Positions 30,720 to 42,675 of a DNA stretch of 64,000 bases are shown here, piece after piece. The DNA lies in assembly GCF_014905175.1 (NCBI RefSeq), contig NC_057788.1:12035446-12099445 (forward strand). Reading direction: 5' to 3'. Each line of letters begins with the position of its first letter. Positions within the stretch are counted from its first letter, which is position 1. The notes under the pieces are model-generated. The model made no database searches. It was not told the origin of the DNA and saw nothing but the letters and a program-made list of their open reading frames with translations. Both the position numbers and the translations under genes were made by a program. The DNA comes from Aphidius gifuensis. Lineage: Eukaryota > Arthropoda > Insecta > Hymenoptera > Braconidae.

Positions 30720-31990
30720 ATAAGTTGAAAAATAATAAATAAAATCACTCATAAAATTTTCTAATTAATATTTTATGAAAAGATTGAATATATCAATTAT
30801 TAAATTCTGATAATAAACTTTTTGATATTAAGACATAGAAAACAGATGTAATAGAATAAATTAGGTTAGAAAAATCGTGAAGTAATTCATGTGGTATTAC
30901 AGTTTCGAGAATAATAAATATAATCACTTTTAAAATTCTATATATATATATAATATATATAATATATAATATATATATATAATTCTGTAATTAATATTAT
31001 ATAAATATTTTGAATATATCAAATTTTTAACTTCTGTTAATAAACCATTTAATATTAAAACATAGAAAACATCCTTGGTAAAGTAAATAATGTTAGGAAA
31101 ATTGAGAAGAAATCCACGTGGTATCACAGCTTTTAGAATAATAAATATAATCACTTTTAAAATTCAGTAATTAATATTATATAAATATTTTGAATATATT
31201 AAATTTTTAACTTCTGTTAATAAACCATTTAATATTAAAACATAGAAAACATCCTTGGTAAAGTAAATAGGGTTGGGAAAATTGAGAAGAAATCCACGTG
31301 GTATCACAGCTTTGAGAATAATAAATCAAATTACTTTTCAAAATTATTTAATTGATATTTTATGAAAATTTTAGATATAATAATTATTAAATTCTGTTAA
31401 TAAACCATTTAATATTAAGAAATAGAAAGCATACGCTGTAAAATAAATGTGGTTAGAATAAAAATCGTGAAAGAAACCATGTGGTATCATAGCTTTCAGA
31501 AATAATGAATAAAATCACTTTCATAATTCTATAATTAATATTTTATAAAAATTTGGATATATTAATTATTAAATTCTGATAATAAACTTTTTAATATTAA
31601 GACGCAGAAAACAGATGTGATAGAATAAATAAGGTTAGAAAAATCGAGAAGAAATCCACGTGGTATCACAGTTTCGAGAATAATAAATAAAATCACTTTC
31701 AAAATTATGTAATTAATATTTTATGAAAATTTTGGATAGAATAATTATTAAATTCTGTTAATAAACCCTTTAATATTGAGACATAGAAAACACGTGGTAA
31801 AGTAAATGAGGTTGGAAAAATCGAGAAGAAGTCCACGTGGTATCATAGTTTCGAGAATAATGAATAAAATTATTTTTAAAATTCTATAATTAATATTTTA
31901 TAAAAATTTGGATATATTAATTTTTAAATTTAGTTAATAGATCATTTAATATTAAGATAGAGAAAACACACTTGGTAGAATAAATTTCAA
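30720..31990. repeat. About 180-bp tandem array with CACGTG in most units
   Basis: Six to seven degenerate units; landmark AATAATGAATAAAATCACTT-like sequence at about 30730, 30911, 31138, 31318, 31500, 31679 and 31857, so spacings of 178-182 (one unit is lengthened by a TATATA run at 30940-30982). Units share ATCCACGTGGTATCACAG(T/C)TT, TTCTGTTAATAAACC and AATTAATATTTTATAAA. The array lies beyond the polymerase gene of block B, where terminal repeats of Polintons are expected. Confidence 0.8.
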
Positions 31991-32577
31991 TCTCTAATTG
32001 AATTGAGATAGATAAAACATGTTAGAATAAATTTAATTATATAGATAACCTTAAAAATCGTCATAGAATTGAGTAATTTAAATATAATATAAAATGAAGG
32101 TAACTCGAATATAAAATAAAAACATGAAAACTGAAGAAAACTCACTTGATTCATGATTGATGATGATGATTGGCCACGTGGTTGAGTAATTATTCAATTT
32201 ATTAAATTAAATTTTGTTATTTCCAAATCGAAATTCTTCCTTTTTTTTTTTTTGGAATATTTTAATACTTCGTTAATTAAATATTTGATGAATCTATAAA
32301 TAGAATAAGGATATTATTATTTAATTAAGATGGAATTATATATTTTATTACCTTTTCACTAAAGTAAACGGATGAGTGACACGTTGAGTCTTCAATATAT
32401 GAACTATGAGTGATCGATCGACCTGAGGATCCTAACTCATTTTTTTTCTGTTGTAAGAGTGGAGGTTTTTTCATTTTCTCAAGTTGTCAACATGTATTCG
32501 CATGCTTGAATATTGAACAATCAGTCTTCACATTCCAAACGTTGAATAAAGTGGTTGGAATTCAATTTTTAATTAAA
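31991..32577. other. AT-rich, no gene recognised
   Basis: A decaying continuation of the array to about 32130, then unique AT-rich sequence. 32340-32577 may be the leader of the gene starting at 32578. Confidence 0.4.
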
Positions 32578-35541
32578 ATGGAAAGATATTTACATCATGT
32601 TAACAGAACTCATGGTCACATCACATTTTTGGTAAGTAATTTCTTATTTAGTCATTTATTAATTCTGATTTTTTAATATATACATATAATATATATACAT
32701 TTTTTTCTATTTAACAAAATTTCAACTATTATCTATTCTAACCTCTTTGTAATTAATCATTCTATTTCATACTTATATTTCCCTACTCACAAAATTTATA
32801 ATATTTTTCTATTTTATTTATTTAATTATTAGATGATTAATAAAATTGTTTTATTTTTTTCTTTACTGAGGCATGAAAAAAACGCTATTTTTACACTCTC
32901 CGGAAGCTTAACATGAGCGATTTTTCACCCATGGTGAAAAAAAAAAACTTATTGTTTTTTTCGATAGGTCAGAGTGTAGAAAAAGTCTCTAAAAGTCACG
33001 TCCGTGACTTTTGCATTATTTTTTCTTCACGTTGTGCTACTCTACCACTGAGCTGACGCACCATCTGGTGTTATATTTGCACCAATCAGACGCAACCAAT
33101 AAGTAGCGAATGTTTTTAGAATTGTTAATACGTTTGTTTTCCGCGCACGCGCATGTTTTTACAATATCTTTTTTTTTTCATCATAAAAAATATTTATGGT
33201 TAATGATGATCAACAATCAATTGAAAGCCCAACAATATTGAATATTGATAAAAAAAATGACCGGAAAATGTCATTTCAATTTTCGGGCAAATCAGCCATT
33301 CATTTGCATATACATAATTAAAAAAAAATTGTTAGTGCAATGTTTAGAAAAAAAAGTACTGATTTTCTGAACACTTAGAAAATCTAGAGTTTGTTGTTTT
33401 ATATAAGTATGTTAGCTAATATTATTATTAATAATAATGTGAAATCAAAAAGTTAAAATTTAAAAAAAAAAAATAGCTAACAATACCAAAATCTTCAAAG
33501 TTTGTTATACTATTAATAGCATAAGAAAGTATTCTTTAATTTTATTAAGATTTTAATCAATTTACTTTTTCATTTGTACTTGAAAAAAAAAAAAAACTAG
33601 CAATTATCAAAACAAAAACTTCGAAATTTGTTTTCGTACTATCAAATATTATTATAAGCATGAAAATTATTCTTTATTATTAGAACAAAATTTTCTTCTA
33701 CAATAAAAAACAATTCTTTTTCTTTTATAATGTTTTTGTTTGAGAAAATATTATTATATTATTTTATTATTCAATATTATTTAATATTATTATTTATAAT
33801 TTATGAAGTTAAAGTTCCATTTACAAAGAATAAATTATATGATTCATAAAATAAAAATTTTATCGCTCAATATTTTTAGTCATTAATTTGTACTTCTTTC
33901 TTTTTTAATTTGTACTACCAGGAAAACAATGAACAAATAAAAAAAAACTAATAAATTAAATTTTGAAAAATAGATCTTCATCATCATCTAACAATTTTGG
34001 AAATACAATTTCGTCATTTTGATTAATTGAGTGACCTTGAACTGCAGGTTTATCTAACCTATTACTTGGTGTTGGAGACGTTATTGTTGTTGTTGTTACT
34101 GTTGTAATTATTGTAATCGTTGCAGAAAAAGTACTATTTGTTGTTGTTGTTGATATTATAGTAGTAGTTGGTGGTGGTATTAATTCTACTGGTGCTGGTA
34201 AAGTGACTGATTTTATTTATTTCAAAGTTGATGAACGAACTGGTGTTATTGATGATAATTGTACTGATGATTGTCTGGGGTTGACACATGATTTTTTTTT
34301 TGGAGTTCAATTAAAATAATTTAATCCAAATTTTTTTTTTTTGTTATTTGCTTGATTAGTTGTAGTCATGCATGACAGTTTATTACCAAGACCAGTAGAA
34401 AAAGTTTTCATGGGTGGCCACGAAGATTTTCTTTGATTTTGTGGTGGTACTGGCATCCCCCAATCACTGTCATTTTCAACAGCATAATTTTTGCATTGAT
34501 TTTTGAATACATCCTGAAGTTCTTCACCAGTAAATGTGTGATTACCTCCAAATTAAAAAAAAAAAATTATCATCATATCAAAACATAGTTAAGTCATTAT
34601 AGTCATGTCCTTGACAATTATTTTTTTTTCTATTTTTTTTTTTTTCAAGTTACACAGAGACAAAAACAATGTTAATTGTACTTACCACATGTATCAGTTG
34701 AATTAATTTTTAACATTTCATTACAACATTTTTCGTCATTTTCAAATGATTGGCAACACAATTTTATTTCTTCTGTTTCACAATTTAATAAATTTTTTTT
34801 TTTATTGTTTCAGTGTTATTTTTTAATTCATTGCTAACCTCTAATTCAGTGCTTACTTCTGTGAATGTTTTTTAAATTAATTGAAGACGGCGTTGGAATG
34901 GGAGCACGTGTTGGATGTTGAGGAGCACGAGGATCGAGGAAGAATTCAAAAGATGGTACTGTATTTGTTTCTTTTTTGTTTATTTTCTAAATTATCATGA
35001 TTTAAACATTTCTTTTAAATTAATTATATTCAAATAATTAATTAATTTTTGTTTTTATTTTTTTTGTTTCAGATCCGTTTATCTGGAAAGAAATTTAATG
35101 TGCTATCGAAATCAGCAGTACAAACAAGCAGCATTAGAAGAAGTGAGTATCACAATCCATTTATTCATTAAACATTCAGTGCATTCATTCATTCATTTAT
35201 TTTATAATTATAAATTTGAATAACATTTTTTTCTTTTTTCAGAGTTCAAGGAATATATCAAGGAACAACATGAACGTAGAGAAAAATACAATGACTATCA
35301 AAAGGAAGTAATGGAGATATTATCAGATGATAATGATGAAAATACTGATCAAGAAGATGATGATGATATTCAAATCATTGAATATGAAAATGATAATAAT
35401 CATAATAATATTATTAATGATGATAATAATAATAATAATGATGATAATAATATTAATAATGAGGATTCAGATGACGAAGATGAAGATGAAGAAGAAGAAG
35501 AAGAAGAAGAAGAAGAAGAAGATAGTGGTTTTGATGAATGA
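32578..35541 (+). CDS. Probable four-exon gene with acidic C-terminus
   Basis: Exons 32578-32631, 34887-34955, 35073-35142 and 35243-35541 join to one open frame of 163 residues (phases 0, 0, 1). The first exon encodes MERYLHHVNRTHGHITFL and ends at a perfect GTAAGT donor. Exon 3 follows TTTTTTTGTTTCAG and ends at GTGAGT; exon 4 follows TTTTTTCAG. Exon 2 has a weaker acceptor and a GTACTG donor, so exon 1 or 2 could belong to another transcript. Exons 3-4 encode basic then charged helical sequence (RLSGKKFNVLSKSAVQTS, then EYIKEQHERREKYNDYQKE) and a long Asp/Asn/Glu tract ending EEEEDSGFDE. I do not recognise the protein. An acidic tail suggests a nuclear or chromatin-related host protein, but this is only composition. 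Confidence 0.45.
32880..33130 (-). other. tRNA-like 5' half inside a short repeat
   Basis: On the minus strand 33033-33063 reads GTGCGTCAGCTCAGTGGTAG followed by AGT, closely resembling a tRNA acceptor strand, D-arm and A-box. No anticodon arm of normal length or GGTTCGAATCC-like B-box follows; instead an AT-rich stretch and a small hairpin AGTCACGGACGTGACT appear. It may be a truncated tRNA-derived SINE. It is not a functional tRNA. Confidence 0.3.
33131..33957. other. AT-rich intronic DNA, no feature seen
   Basis: Homopolymer-rich, without ORFs or repeats of note. Confidence 0.5.
33958..34860 (-). pseudogene. Decayed antisense coding region with one splice junction
   Basis: On the minus strand, codons rich in Glu, Cys and Asn (CCQSFENDEKCCNEMLKINS) end at a GTAAGT donor (exon edge at 34686). 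They rejoin in frame at 34545 after an AG acceptor with GNHTFTGEELQDVFKNQCKN and NDSDWGMPVPPQNQRKSSWP, up to TGA at 34307-34309. Further down, a Thr/Ser/Pro-rich stretch and an acidic end (FPKLLDDDEDLFF) before TAA at about 33958 are open in another frame. The consistent codon pattern and splice junction suggest an old host gene or retained exons lying inside the first intron of the plus-strand gene. Family not recognised. Confidence 0.35.
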
Positions 35542-37531
35542 ATAATATTTATTTCAATCATATTCTATTTATTATTGATTCTAAAATCCTTAAATTATAA
35601 ATATATCGAATTAGTCAATATTAATCAAAAAATTGAAAAATAAAATAAAATTTTTTAATCATAAAAATTAGAACGAAAAATTTTGCGTAGTTTTCTCTTT
35701 AAAGATGTTATACGTGAATATCAAAAGTTCAGTAAGGCGTTGTCAATCTGGATGGTCGACCTTGTAGATGTAAAATATCTAGATGATAATCACTTGATGA
35801 TAAAAATGGCGTAAATATTAATTAATTAACAACACAAATCAAAGTAAATTATATTTTAAACATCAAACGGTTTATTTGTAGATTACATGATTTAAAAATA
35901 TGCCGAAAACAAGGTAGATGTTACCTTGATACTTATTTATTTACGAGAGGAATTGTTTCTGAAAATACATAGGCTTTTATGGGACTGGTAACAAGAATGT
36001 TTTATGGTAGGAACACCGCTTGACCAATCATTACGAACAATTCTCATGATACTCAGCAATTAATTATTGCTGACTTATTTTAGTTTCGCTTCAACGGATG
36101 TAGAATATTGTGTTTTTATTAAAAGAAAAAGAAAAAGATTATGGTATTTTACAATTTGACAAAATTCTGAATAAGTTATTAATAAAATAAATATAAAATA
36201 TCGGATTACATCCGGTGAAGTTCGAATAATGCGAACATATAAGCAAATACGTCACAACTCCCCTCGAAAAAAAAATCGATGACAGTCTGTAAAAACGACT
36301 GCAACGAATTAAGAAAAAAAAAGATAAAAGATTTTATTTATTTTTTTATTTTTTTATCTTTTATATTTTATATTATTTTTATATTTTTCTTCACTATTTC
36401 CTTGATTCTACTTAAATTATATCTGAGTTTAAAATTAATTTAAATTATTATTATTTATTGGTTTATTGAAATATTTTTTTTTGTTTTTTTTTTTTTTTTT
36501 TTTTTTATATATTTTTTGATCTTTTAATTTTGTAAATTAGATAGAAAAATTTAATTTTAATTTAAGATTACTGCTTGCAATAATTTTCTTTATTTGATTT
36601 CAGAACAAATATTTTTTTTGTTATTTGAATTAATATTTTATTTTTATATCTAAGATTTGAATTTAAAAGTTTTGTTTTAATGTTAAATTGCTCTTTTTAA
36701 TTAATATTGGAATTGATTTTTTTTGTTTAATTATTGAATTTATATTTAATTTCGAATTTAAAATTTTTCATTTAAAAATAACAATTAATTATTTATTTAT
36801 TACTATCTATATCAAAATTTTAGAACAATAAATTGCTAATGATTTTATTGCGATTAAATATTAATTCTATTCTTTAAAAAATCAGGTGTATATTTCATTT
36901 GAGCGAAGTTGAGAACTTCCTGGTCTTTGATCATCCGCTCTACTTGTAGTTGACTGCAATTGTAACAGATTCTCTAATTTCGTTGTAGGTGCATGTTGAC
37001 TTGATGTTGTTCTTTTCTTTTATTACTTTCTCTTTCCATTTTTCTGACGGCTATCATTGAATTAATTGCAGTATTACGGTGTTGCCATTTATACCACATA
37101 ATATATCCTCCTGCCCCCGAAAATTCGCGTTCCGCGAACTCTTCTTTCACTTATCCCTTTTCCGCGTATTACAAACCTATATACTCTTCACCCGATTCTT
37201 ATAAGAATTATCATATTTTTCATTAATTTTTAATCTCCCTCTACTAGGTCTTTTCCCTTGATCAAATTTAACAATACTATTTTTTATCCCCTCAATGATT
37301 TTATTTTTGGTCCCATTAATAATTTTATTTTTAATCTCCAAATTATTTGATTTTAATTTTTTATCACTGAATATTGAATATTGGATAATGTGATCATATA
37401 AGCAAATACGTCACAATATTTAATATTTAATGAATATTCGAATTATATTTATTATATCGAATATAATAATTTGATAATTTATCAAATTTAATGTTCGAAT
37501 TAAAAATTTAAGACTTAAATACTTCGAATTT
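35542..37531. other. Non-coding, AT-rich, with a 22-bp direct repeat
   Basis: CATATAAGCAAATACGTCACAA occurs at 36236-36257 and again at 37395-37416, 1159 bases apart. The first copy is followed by CTCCCCTCGAAAA, as seen after LTR ends in insect retrotransposons, but no PBS, polypurine tract or pol remains. The interior has long T-runs. A short minus-strand coding trace (about 36880-37110) was not identifiable. Confidence 0.45.
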
Positions 37532-38460
37532 TTAATGGTTTAATTTTTTCTTTATAAACCAGGAAATAGCAAGTATACCTGCCTGAGCATCTGCGATGAT
37601 GGCTAATACTTCAAATGAATAATTTTTTCCATCTAACTCTACTCCAGCTTGGAAGAGTTGGTTGGCTTCTGTGACAAAATCATCTAGAATAACTGATTCT
37701 GACTCTGGTTTTGAGTCACCATAGTATAAAGCAACTACAGCTGATTTAGAAATGTAATTTTTGTGGACTATCTTCATGATGGTAGAGCACATAGTAAGTG
37801 AACTACTTTTACTGATTTGAATACCATGAATATGAATTAAAACAGAAATTCCAGGTTCAGTATAAAGTCTCAAGTTAATTTGTTTCATCTAAGCACGTTT
37901 GATTCCCAAGTAAATATAATTATTTTCATTGTCAGCACCAGCTCTTATTATGTCAATAGTTTGAACGTGTACTGCATTCAATAATTTTTGGGCTGTTGAG
38001 GTAAATTATCATGACTTTCGCTTTTTAGAATTTCTTGCACTTTTGTTATAACATTCAAACGTAATGTATCGAGGTTTTCTTGTGCCTAATGCTGAAGTTT
38101 TTGTTATAAACCATCTGCAATCACTTCTGGTTCTGATGCTTCTTTTATGTCATCAACAGCTTCATCATTCAAGGACAAATCATATTCACTTGCTATTGTG
38201 ATGACTCCATCAACCGCCTTCAATTAATTCACTGTGGCATCAACATTTTTATCAATATTTGAGGCTTCTAACTCAAATTGATAATCATCGATATTATTAT
38301 TTTTTTTGTTATGATAATTATTATTGATAATAATGTTTTCGCTAGAACAATCAATGTTGATGGAATAATATCAACAGGTAAAACTGCAATACTTTTTGAA
38401 TCAAGAATTTGTTTACACTCAACGACAGTACATTTTGAATAATTTGAATAAATTATAATT
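37532..38460 (-). pseudogene. Transposase fragment 1 (DAPAR-type, En/Spm-Plavaka-like)
   Basis: The 118-residue frame 37532-37888 contains ALYYGDSKPESE, ILDDFVTEANQLFQ, a Gly, and VLAIIADAQAG, the degenerate form of a stretch (GDSKP, FL..FV.E, V....DAPAR) I know from a widespread insect cut-and-paste transposase related to fungal Plavaka/En-Spm. Upstream on the same strand (37890-38200) further codons (ASEPEVIADGL, LDTLRLNVITKVQEIL) continue with several stops. The catalytic residues past DAPAR are missing. The superfamily label is from memory and should be treated as tentative. Confidence 0.55.
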
Positions 38461-38859
38461 GGAAAAAAAAATTATTATTTATTAATAATAATTTTTTAGA
38501 AATATATGCGAACAATTTTTTGACCTCGAATCTCTTGAAACAAATGAGTTTAGCTCTACATATATATGATTTTTTATCGGTATTTTATTAAACAGTTTGA
38601 ATAAAAAAATACGTAGAAATTAAATCATTAATTTGTTTTTAGCTCGTGACACAATGAATAACAATAATGCTTTAAATTCAGATTCCAAAATTTTCTTTTA
38701 TTTGTTGAAAAATTTCTCTGCCAAATTAATCAAATCCATAATGAAAAATCTTTCATTAGATATTTTTATTTATAATTAACTCGTTTCATTTTTCAATAAT
38801 ATTTTCATTGATTTTTCTTGATTAATTGCAAAATGAGATAGTTGTACAAGACAGTAAAT

Positions 38860-39140
38860 AGCCAGCCGAGAATTAGCCAATAATTGGCCAATGAATGGCT
38901 TGTTATGAAATTGCCAAAGACGGGCGGTGGTTGGCAGCTATTGAATGGCAAGTCATAAATTTGCCAAAAATTGGCCGATGAATGGCCAGCCAGTTAATGG
39001 CCAAACGTTGGCCAATGCAATACTGCTAATCGTTGCAGCACAATAATGGACCAGTCGTTATCCCATGTTACCAATCATGGGCCACCATTCATCGGCCAAT
39101 GTATGACCGTGTTTCCATGCTTGGCGATTCTTACACGGGA
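38860..39140. repeat. TTGGCC/GGCCAA-rich interspersed repeat
   Basis: About ten copies of TTGGCC or TGGCCAAT-type hexamers on both strands, from AGCCAGCCGAGAATTAGCC to GGCGATTCTTACACGGGA. Ends look like a short imperfect inverted pair. It interrupts transposase-derived DNA and is probably a MITE. Confidence 0.5.
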
Positions 39141-39490
39141 TAGATTCTTTCATAAGTATTATTGGTATGTGGTATGATAATGAAATAAAGCCACCAATGG
39201 ATACGTTCCTCGATGCTTACTGTAAAAAATTTGAAGAATATTATAACGATGGTCTTGAATGAGTTGATCCACAGACTGATGAAAAAATAATTCCACGAAT
39301 TGGTGTTTTATTATTACTTATTGATGCACCGGCTAGGGCTAAAGTCCAAGACATCTTATATTCTAATGGTAAATATGGATGCAACATGTGTGAAGTAAGA
39401 ACAATACATGCAAAAAAAGTCTTGGATAAAAGAAACTCTCGTGTTTACCATTATGTCGATGGAATGAGCAATTTACGCCATTACAGTTGA
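39140..39490 (+). pseudogene. Transposase fragment 2 (DAPAR-type)
   Basis: The plus-strand frame carries IIGMWYDNEIKPPMDTFLDA, one TGA, then IGVLLLLIDAPARAKVQDI, GKYGCNMCEVRT and HYVDGMSNLRHY. This aligns with the same region as fragment 1 and extends past it to the zinc-ribbon-like C..C after DAPAR. Opposite orientation to fragment 1, so they come from separate insertions or an inversion. Not functional. Confidence 0.6.
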
Positions 39491-40220
39491 ATGCAAAACC
39501 AAGCGAAACGAGTGGTTTTACAAATGGTAAAAAGTAATATCAGAGGTGTTGTCGAGGACATTCTGTTGTCTAAGACCTCCCTTGTGTCAAGCTTGACACG
39601 TGTTTTCTTCTTGAATTCGTACACTGTGTACTTCTTCGAGTAATTAAACAAAAAAGTAAAATTTGACTTAAATAACCGGGCTCTTGGAGTCTTAAAAATA
39701 AAATTACTGCTATTGATAACTTCGTCATAAAAATTAAAACTCTTCAATCCTTCAGCAAGATGCCGAAAGCCGTGTCTGATTTTAATGTTTTCAAAGCGTA
39801 TGAGTTTTATTATTTCGTAGCGTTTTAAACTTTAATATGTTGGCTCCGGTCTTTTTCAACAGACGCATAACGGTCCATAGCCATTTACAGGAGTAACCAC
39901 CATAAGCAAACTAAATTATTTATGCTCAGTTAAAACCATCTTTCCGTTGAAGTTCGTAGTATGTATATCGGAAATTTGAGAATTAAAAACAAAGTGCTGC
40001 AGGGCTTACTCACAGCTGAGACCTTTAAAAAAAGACTGGAACAGATGAAATTGGATGAAGGAAGAAAAAGAGATTAGGGAAAAAAAAAGATGTAGTTTTG
40101 CAATAGTCACTGGTGGTCGTTCATCAAATATACCAACAAATTAATTTATTAATAATTCACCACCACAAGATGATGCAACAAAAGCACCTGTTTATTGTGG
40201 AAATTCATTGTGTTCGCCAG
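39491..40220. other. No gene recognised
   Basis: It contains CTTGTGTCAAGCTTGACACG-like sequence at about 39580-39600, as found in the MITE at 47750, and short open traces (LLTAETFKKRLEQMKLDEG at about 40000-40070) that I cannot assign. Confidence 0.4.
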
Positions 40221-40222
40221 TA

Positions 40223-40894
40223 TCCCACACGGAATAAAAATATATAATTTATATATCAAATTATATATATTAATTATATATAACAATTATATATAACAAA
40301 TATACATAAGATTGGGTGAAAACGTGCATATAATGGTTTAATACAATTAATATTAATGATTTAGTGAAAGATAAAGAACTGTCACTCATTTAGAATTAAT
40401 ATTAATGAAATTAATATAAAATATTCGCACTGAATATCGGAATATTCATCATATTTCTTTTTGTTTATTTATTTTTATATATATCTACAGTTAAATAAAA
40501 AAGGCTACTGATACAATAACAAACTCAAAGTATGTAAATGCATATCTAATTATTATATGTATATAAAAAAACATACGAAAAAAACGTAACTATTTCCAAA
40601 CATATGACATCGACATTCAAGTTAAATAAAAACGACCGCGCAAGCGGGCGCTCAGTCTCGTTAAATTAAAATTCAAGAAAATTTTTGAATAAAAACAATT
40701 CATGGGAGAAGAAGGAAGCGGGGGGGGGAGTGATAAAATTTATATAAAAAATATATATAATTTTATATAAACTATTATATATAATCGTTTTATATGAATT
40801 TTATATAAATTATATACACGTTTTCGCCCAATCTTATATATAATTGTTATATATAATTTTATATATAAACTATATATTTTTTTTCCGTGTGGGA
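40223..40894. mobile_element. Tc1/mariner-type MITE with long AT-rich inverted repeats
   Basis: The ends are TCCCACACGG and CCGTGTGGGA, flanked by TA on both sides (40221-40222 and 40895-40896), the Tc1/mariner target duplication. The inverted similarity continues inward for about 110 bases through TATATAATT-type sequence to GATTGGGTGAAAACGTG at the left and CACGTTTTCGCCCAATC at the right. The 672-bp interior contains no transposase. Confidence 0.85.
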
Positions 40895-40896
40895 TA

Positions 40897-42130
40897 AAGT
40901 AAAACAAATCAATCAATAAATAATAGTAATACATCATCATCATTGAGTAAAGTAGCTGGTATATCACCATTAAATATACATACTCGAATGCTAACACAAC
41001 AATTTCAAGCTTCATGTAATGTTTATTTTAAACAACATTGAAACAACAAGTATACTTGCAATCGCACGATCACTTATGGATCAACAATCAACAATCATCA
41101 AAATATAAATTGGACCAGTTAATCGAAAATGTATATCCCAGTGAACTTGAATCAAGAAATGTACAGCAACTACAACAGCATTAACAACATAGACAGAAAT
41201 GGAAGTAAATTCACAATATCACAAAATCAATCACTATCACCAATAGTGCCGAATAATTGACAAGAAAGTGGTCATCCAATATCACCATTACATCAACATA
41301 TACCAAATCATATCCAAACAATGAATCAATCGGGTATAATGTTAATACAATTAGTATGTCGGGTGTTAATCAACGTGCACCCAATTTTTCAAGTTTATTT
41401 ATTTTATTTTATTGTTTTTTTCCTCATATAAAAAGGACAGTCGTCATCAATCTTCCCAACTTTTAATTGGTTGTCGATGAAATAAACAATGAAATTTTCT
41501 TTCTCAGTCACTCTCATATTATTTTTATTCATTTCTTTTACCGTTGTCAGTGTGATTAATAAATTTTCTTTCTTGGTCACACATTTTTTTTTCTTCCCAA
41601 TGATGAAATTAACAAAAATTTTTGGTTTTTATGATTTTACAGTTTTATTCTTTTTCAATTTCATGATTTGACAAATAGCTGAAAATTTGATTGAATAATA
41701 ACTAGGTTCTGGTAAGTCATGGCGAATATGTACTTGCATAAAAATAAAAAGACCGAAAATTAATCCATAAAGCTTTGAGAAAAGTTTTATTAAGGTTTTA
41801 ATTGAATTTAAAAATTATAATCTCAATTCTGTTTCAAAATATTTTCTTTATGCACAAAGGTTACAGCAAAAAATGTTGTGTTTTTTTATTTTATTGAGAA
41901 ATATTTTTATTATGTACAGGAATAAATTTTGAATTCTCGTAATCTCACAAGACTTTCATGGATCTAAAGAAGGCAATTTTTTTATGAAGTTGTCAAACAT
42001 TTTAATGATAAAATATTTATTCGCATTACAGAAATAAAAAAAAATTGAAAAATTAAGTAATCAAGAGTTTACTTGATTCTATCCATTTGCTTTATTTGGG
42101 AGTAGAATAATGAAAAGCCTTCTTGATGTT
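40897..42130. other. Low-complexity, no supported gene
   Basis: 40897-41400 contains a Gln/Asn/Ser/His-rich open trace with stops (SLSKVAGISPLNIHTRMLTQ), perhaps a decayed host exon split by the MITE. 41400-42130 is T-rich with short hydrophobic ORFs that I do not support. Confidence 0.35.
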
Positions 42131-42600
42131 TAAATGAACAATGAATTGAGTGTCAGACAAAAAAATGAGTTAGAGCGTTTGATACTGATGATAAAAACAG
42201 TTTTTCTTTCAGAATATTGTAGAAAAATTAGGAGTCCGCGTATGAGACACAAATATAAAGCAGTTGAGTACAAATTTTTTGCTAGTATGTGGTCCAATTT
42301 TCACAAAGTACATTTTTTGCAAAGAAAAGTATAAGTATTTTTTGTTATTGCATGCAGCATGTCCCTTATTAAGCTCGACCAACGCTCTGAACTATACACA
42401 AAAAGCAAGAGAATATTTGAATAAATTCGTGTAGAATTCAAGCAAACTATATCGTCAAAGATTTGTTGTTATAAACGTTTACAACCTGACGCATTTAGCC
42501 GATGATGTGGAGCAAATAAGATGTAATTTGAAACAGTTTAAGTGCTTTAAATATGAATCTCATCTTGGTAAAATAAAAAAATTAGCGTGTTGCGAGTACG
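42131..42600 (+). pseudogene. Transposase fragment 3 (C-terminal part of the DAPAR-type family)
   Basis: The frame after the ATG at 42134 ends at about 42334. In the next frame PLLSSTNALNYTQKAREYL, one stop, then FVVINVYNLTHLADDVEQIR and FKYESHLGKIKKL run to about 42590. The order LL/acidic helix, V.NVH.L.HL.DDV, F.YE..LG.IK is the C-terminal region of the same insect transposase family as fragments 1 and 2. Frameshifted and stopped. Confidence 0.6.
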
Positions 42601-42639
42601 CGCGGGGGAAGTGAAACTTCTTTCAGAGTAATGTCACGC

Positions 42640-42644
42640 TGAAT

Positions 42645-42675
<31 letters not shown>

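Noticed and set aside
1..32000. One single Polinton spanning both blocks
   Set aside because: Capsid, short ORF, penton and the RNase H-like gene occur twice and are diverged, so at least two elements are present.
33033..33063. Functional tRNA gene
   Set aside because: The A-box half is good, but no proper anticodon stem, T-arm or B-box follows.
35327..35545. Met/Ile/Lys-rich ORF overlapping the acidic exon
   Set aside because: Out-of-frame shadow of the GAT/GAA-rich tract; the spliced frame ending SGFDE explains the sequence better.
40740..41015. 91-codon Tyr/Ile-rich minus ORF
   Set aside because: Lies in the AT-rich inverted arm of the TA-flanked MITE.
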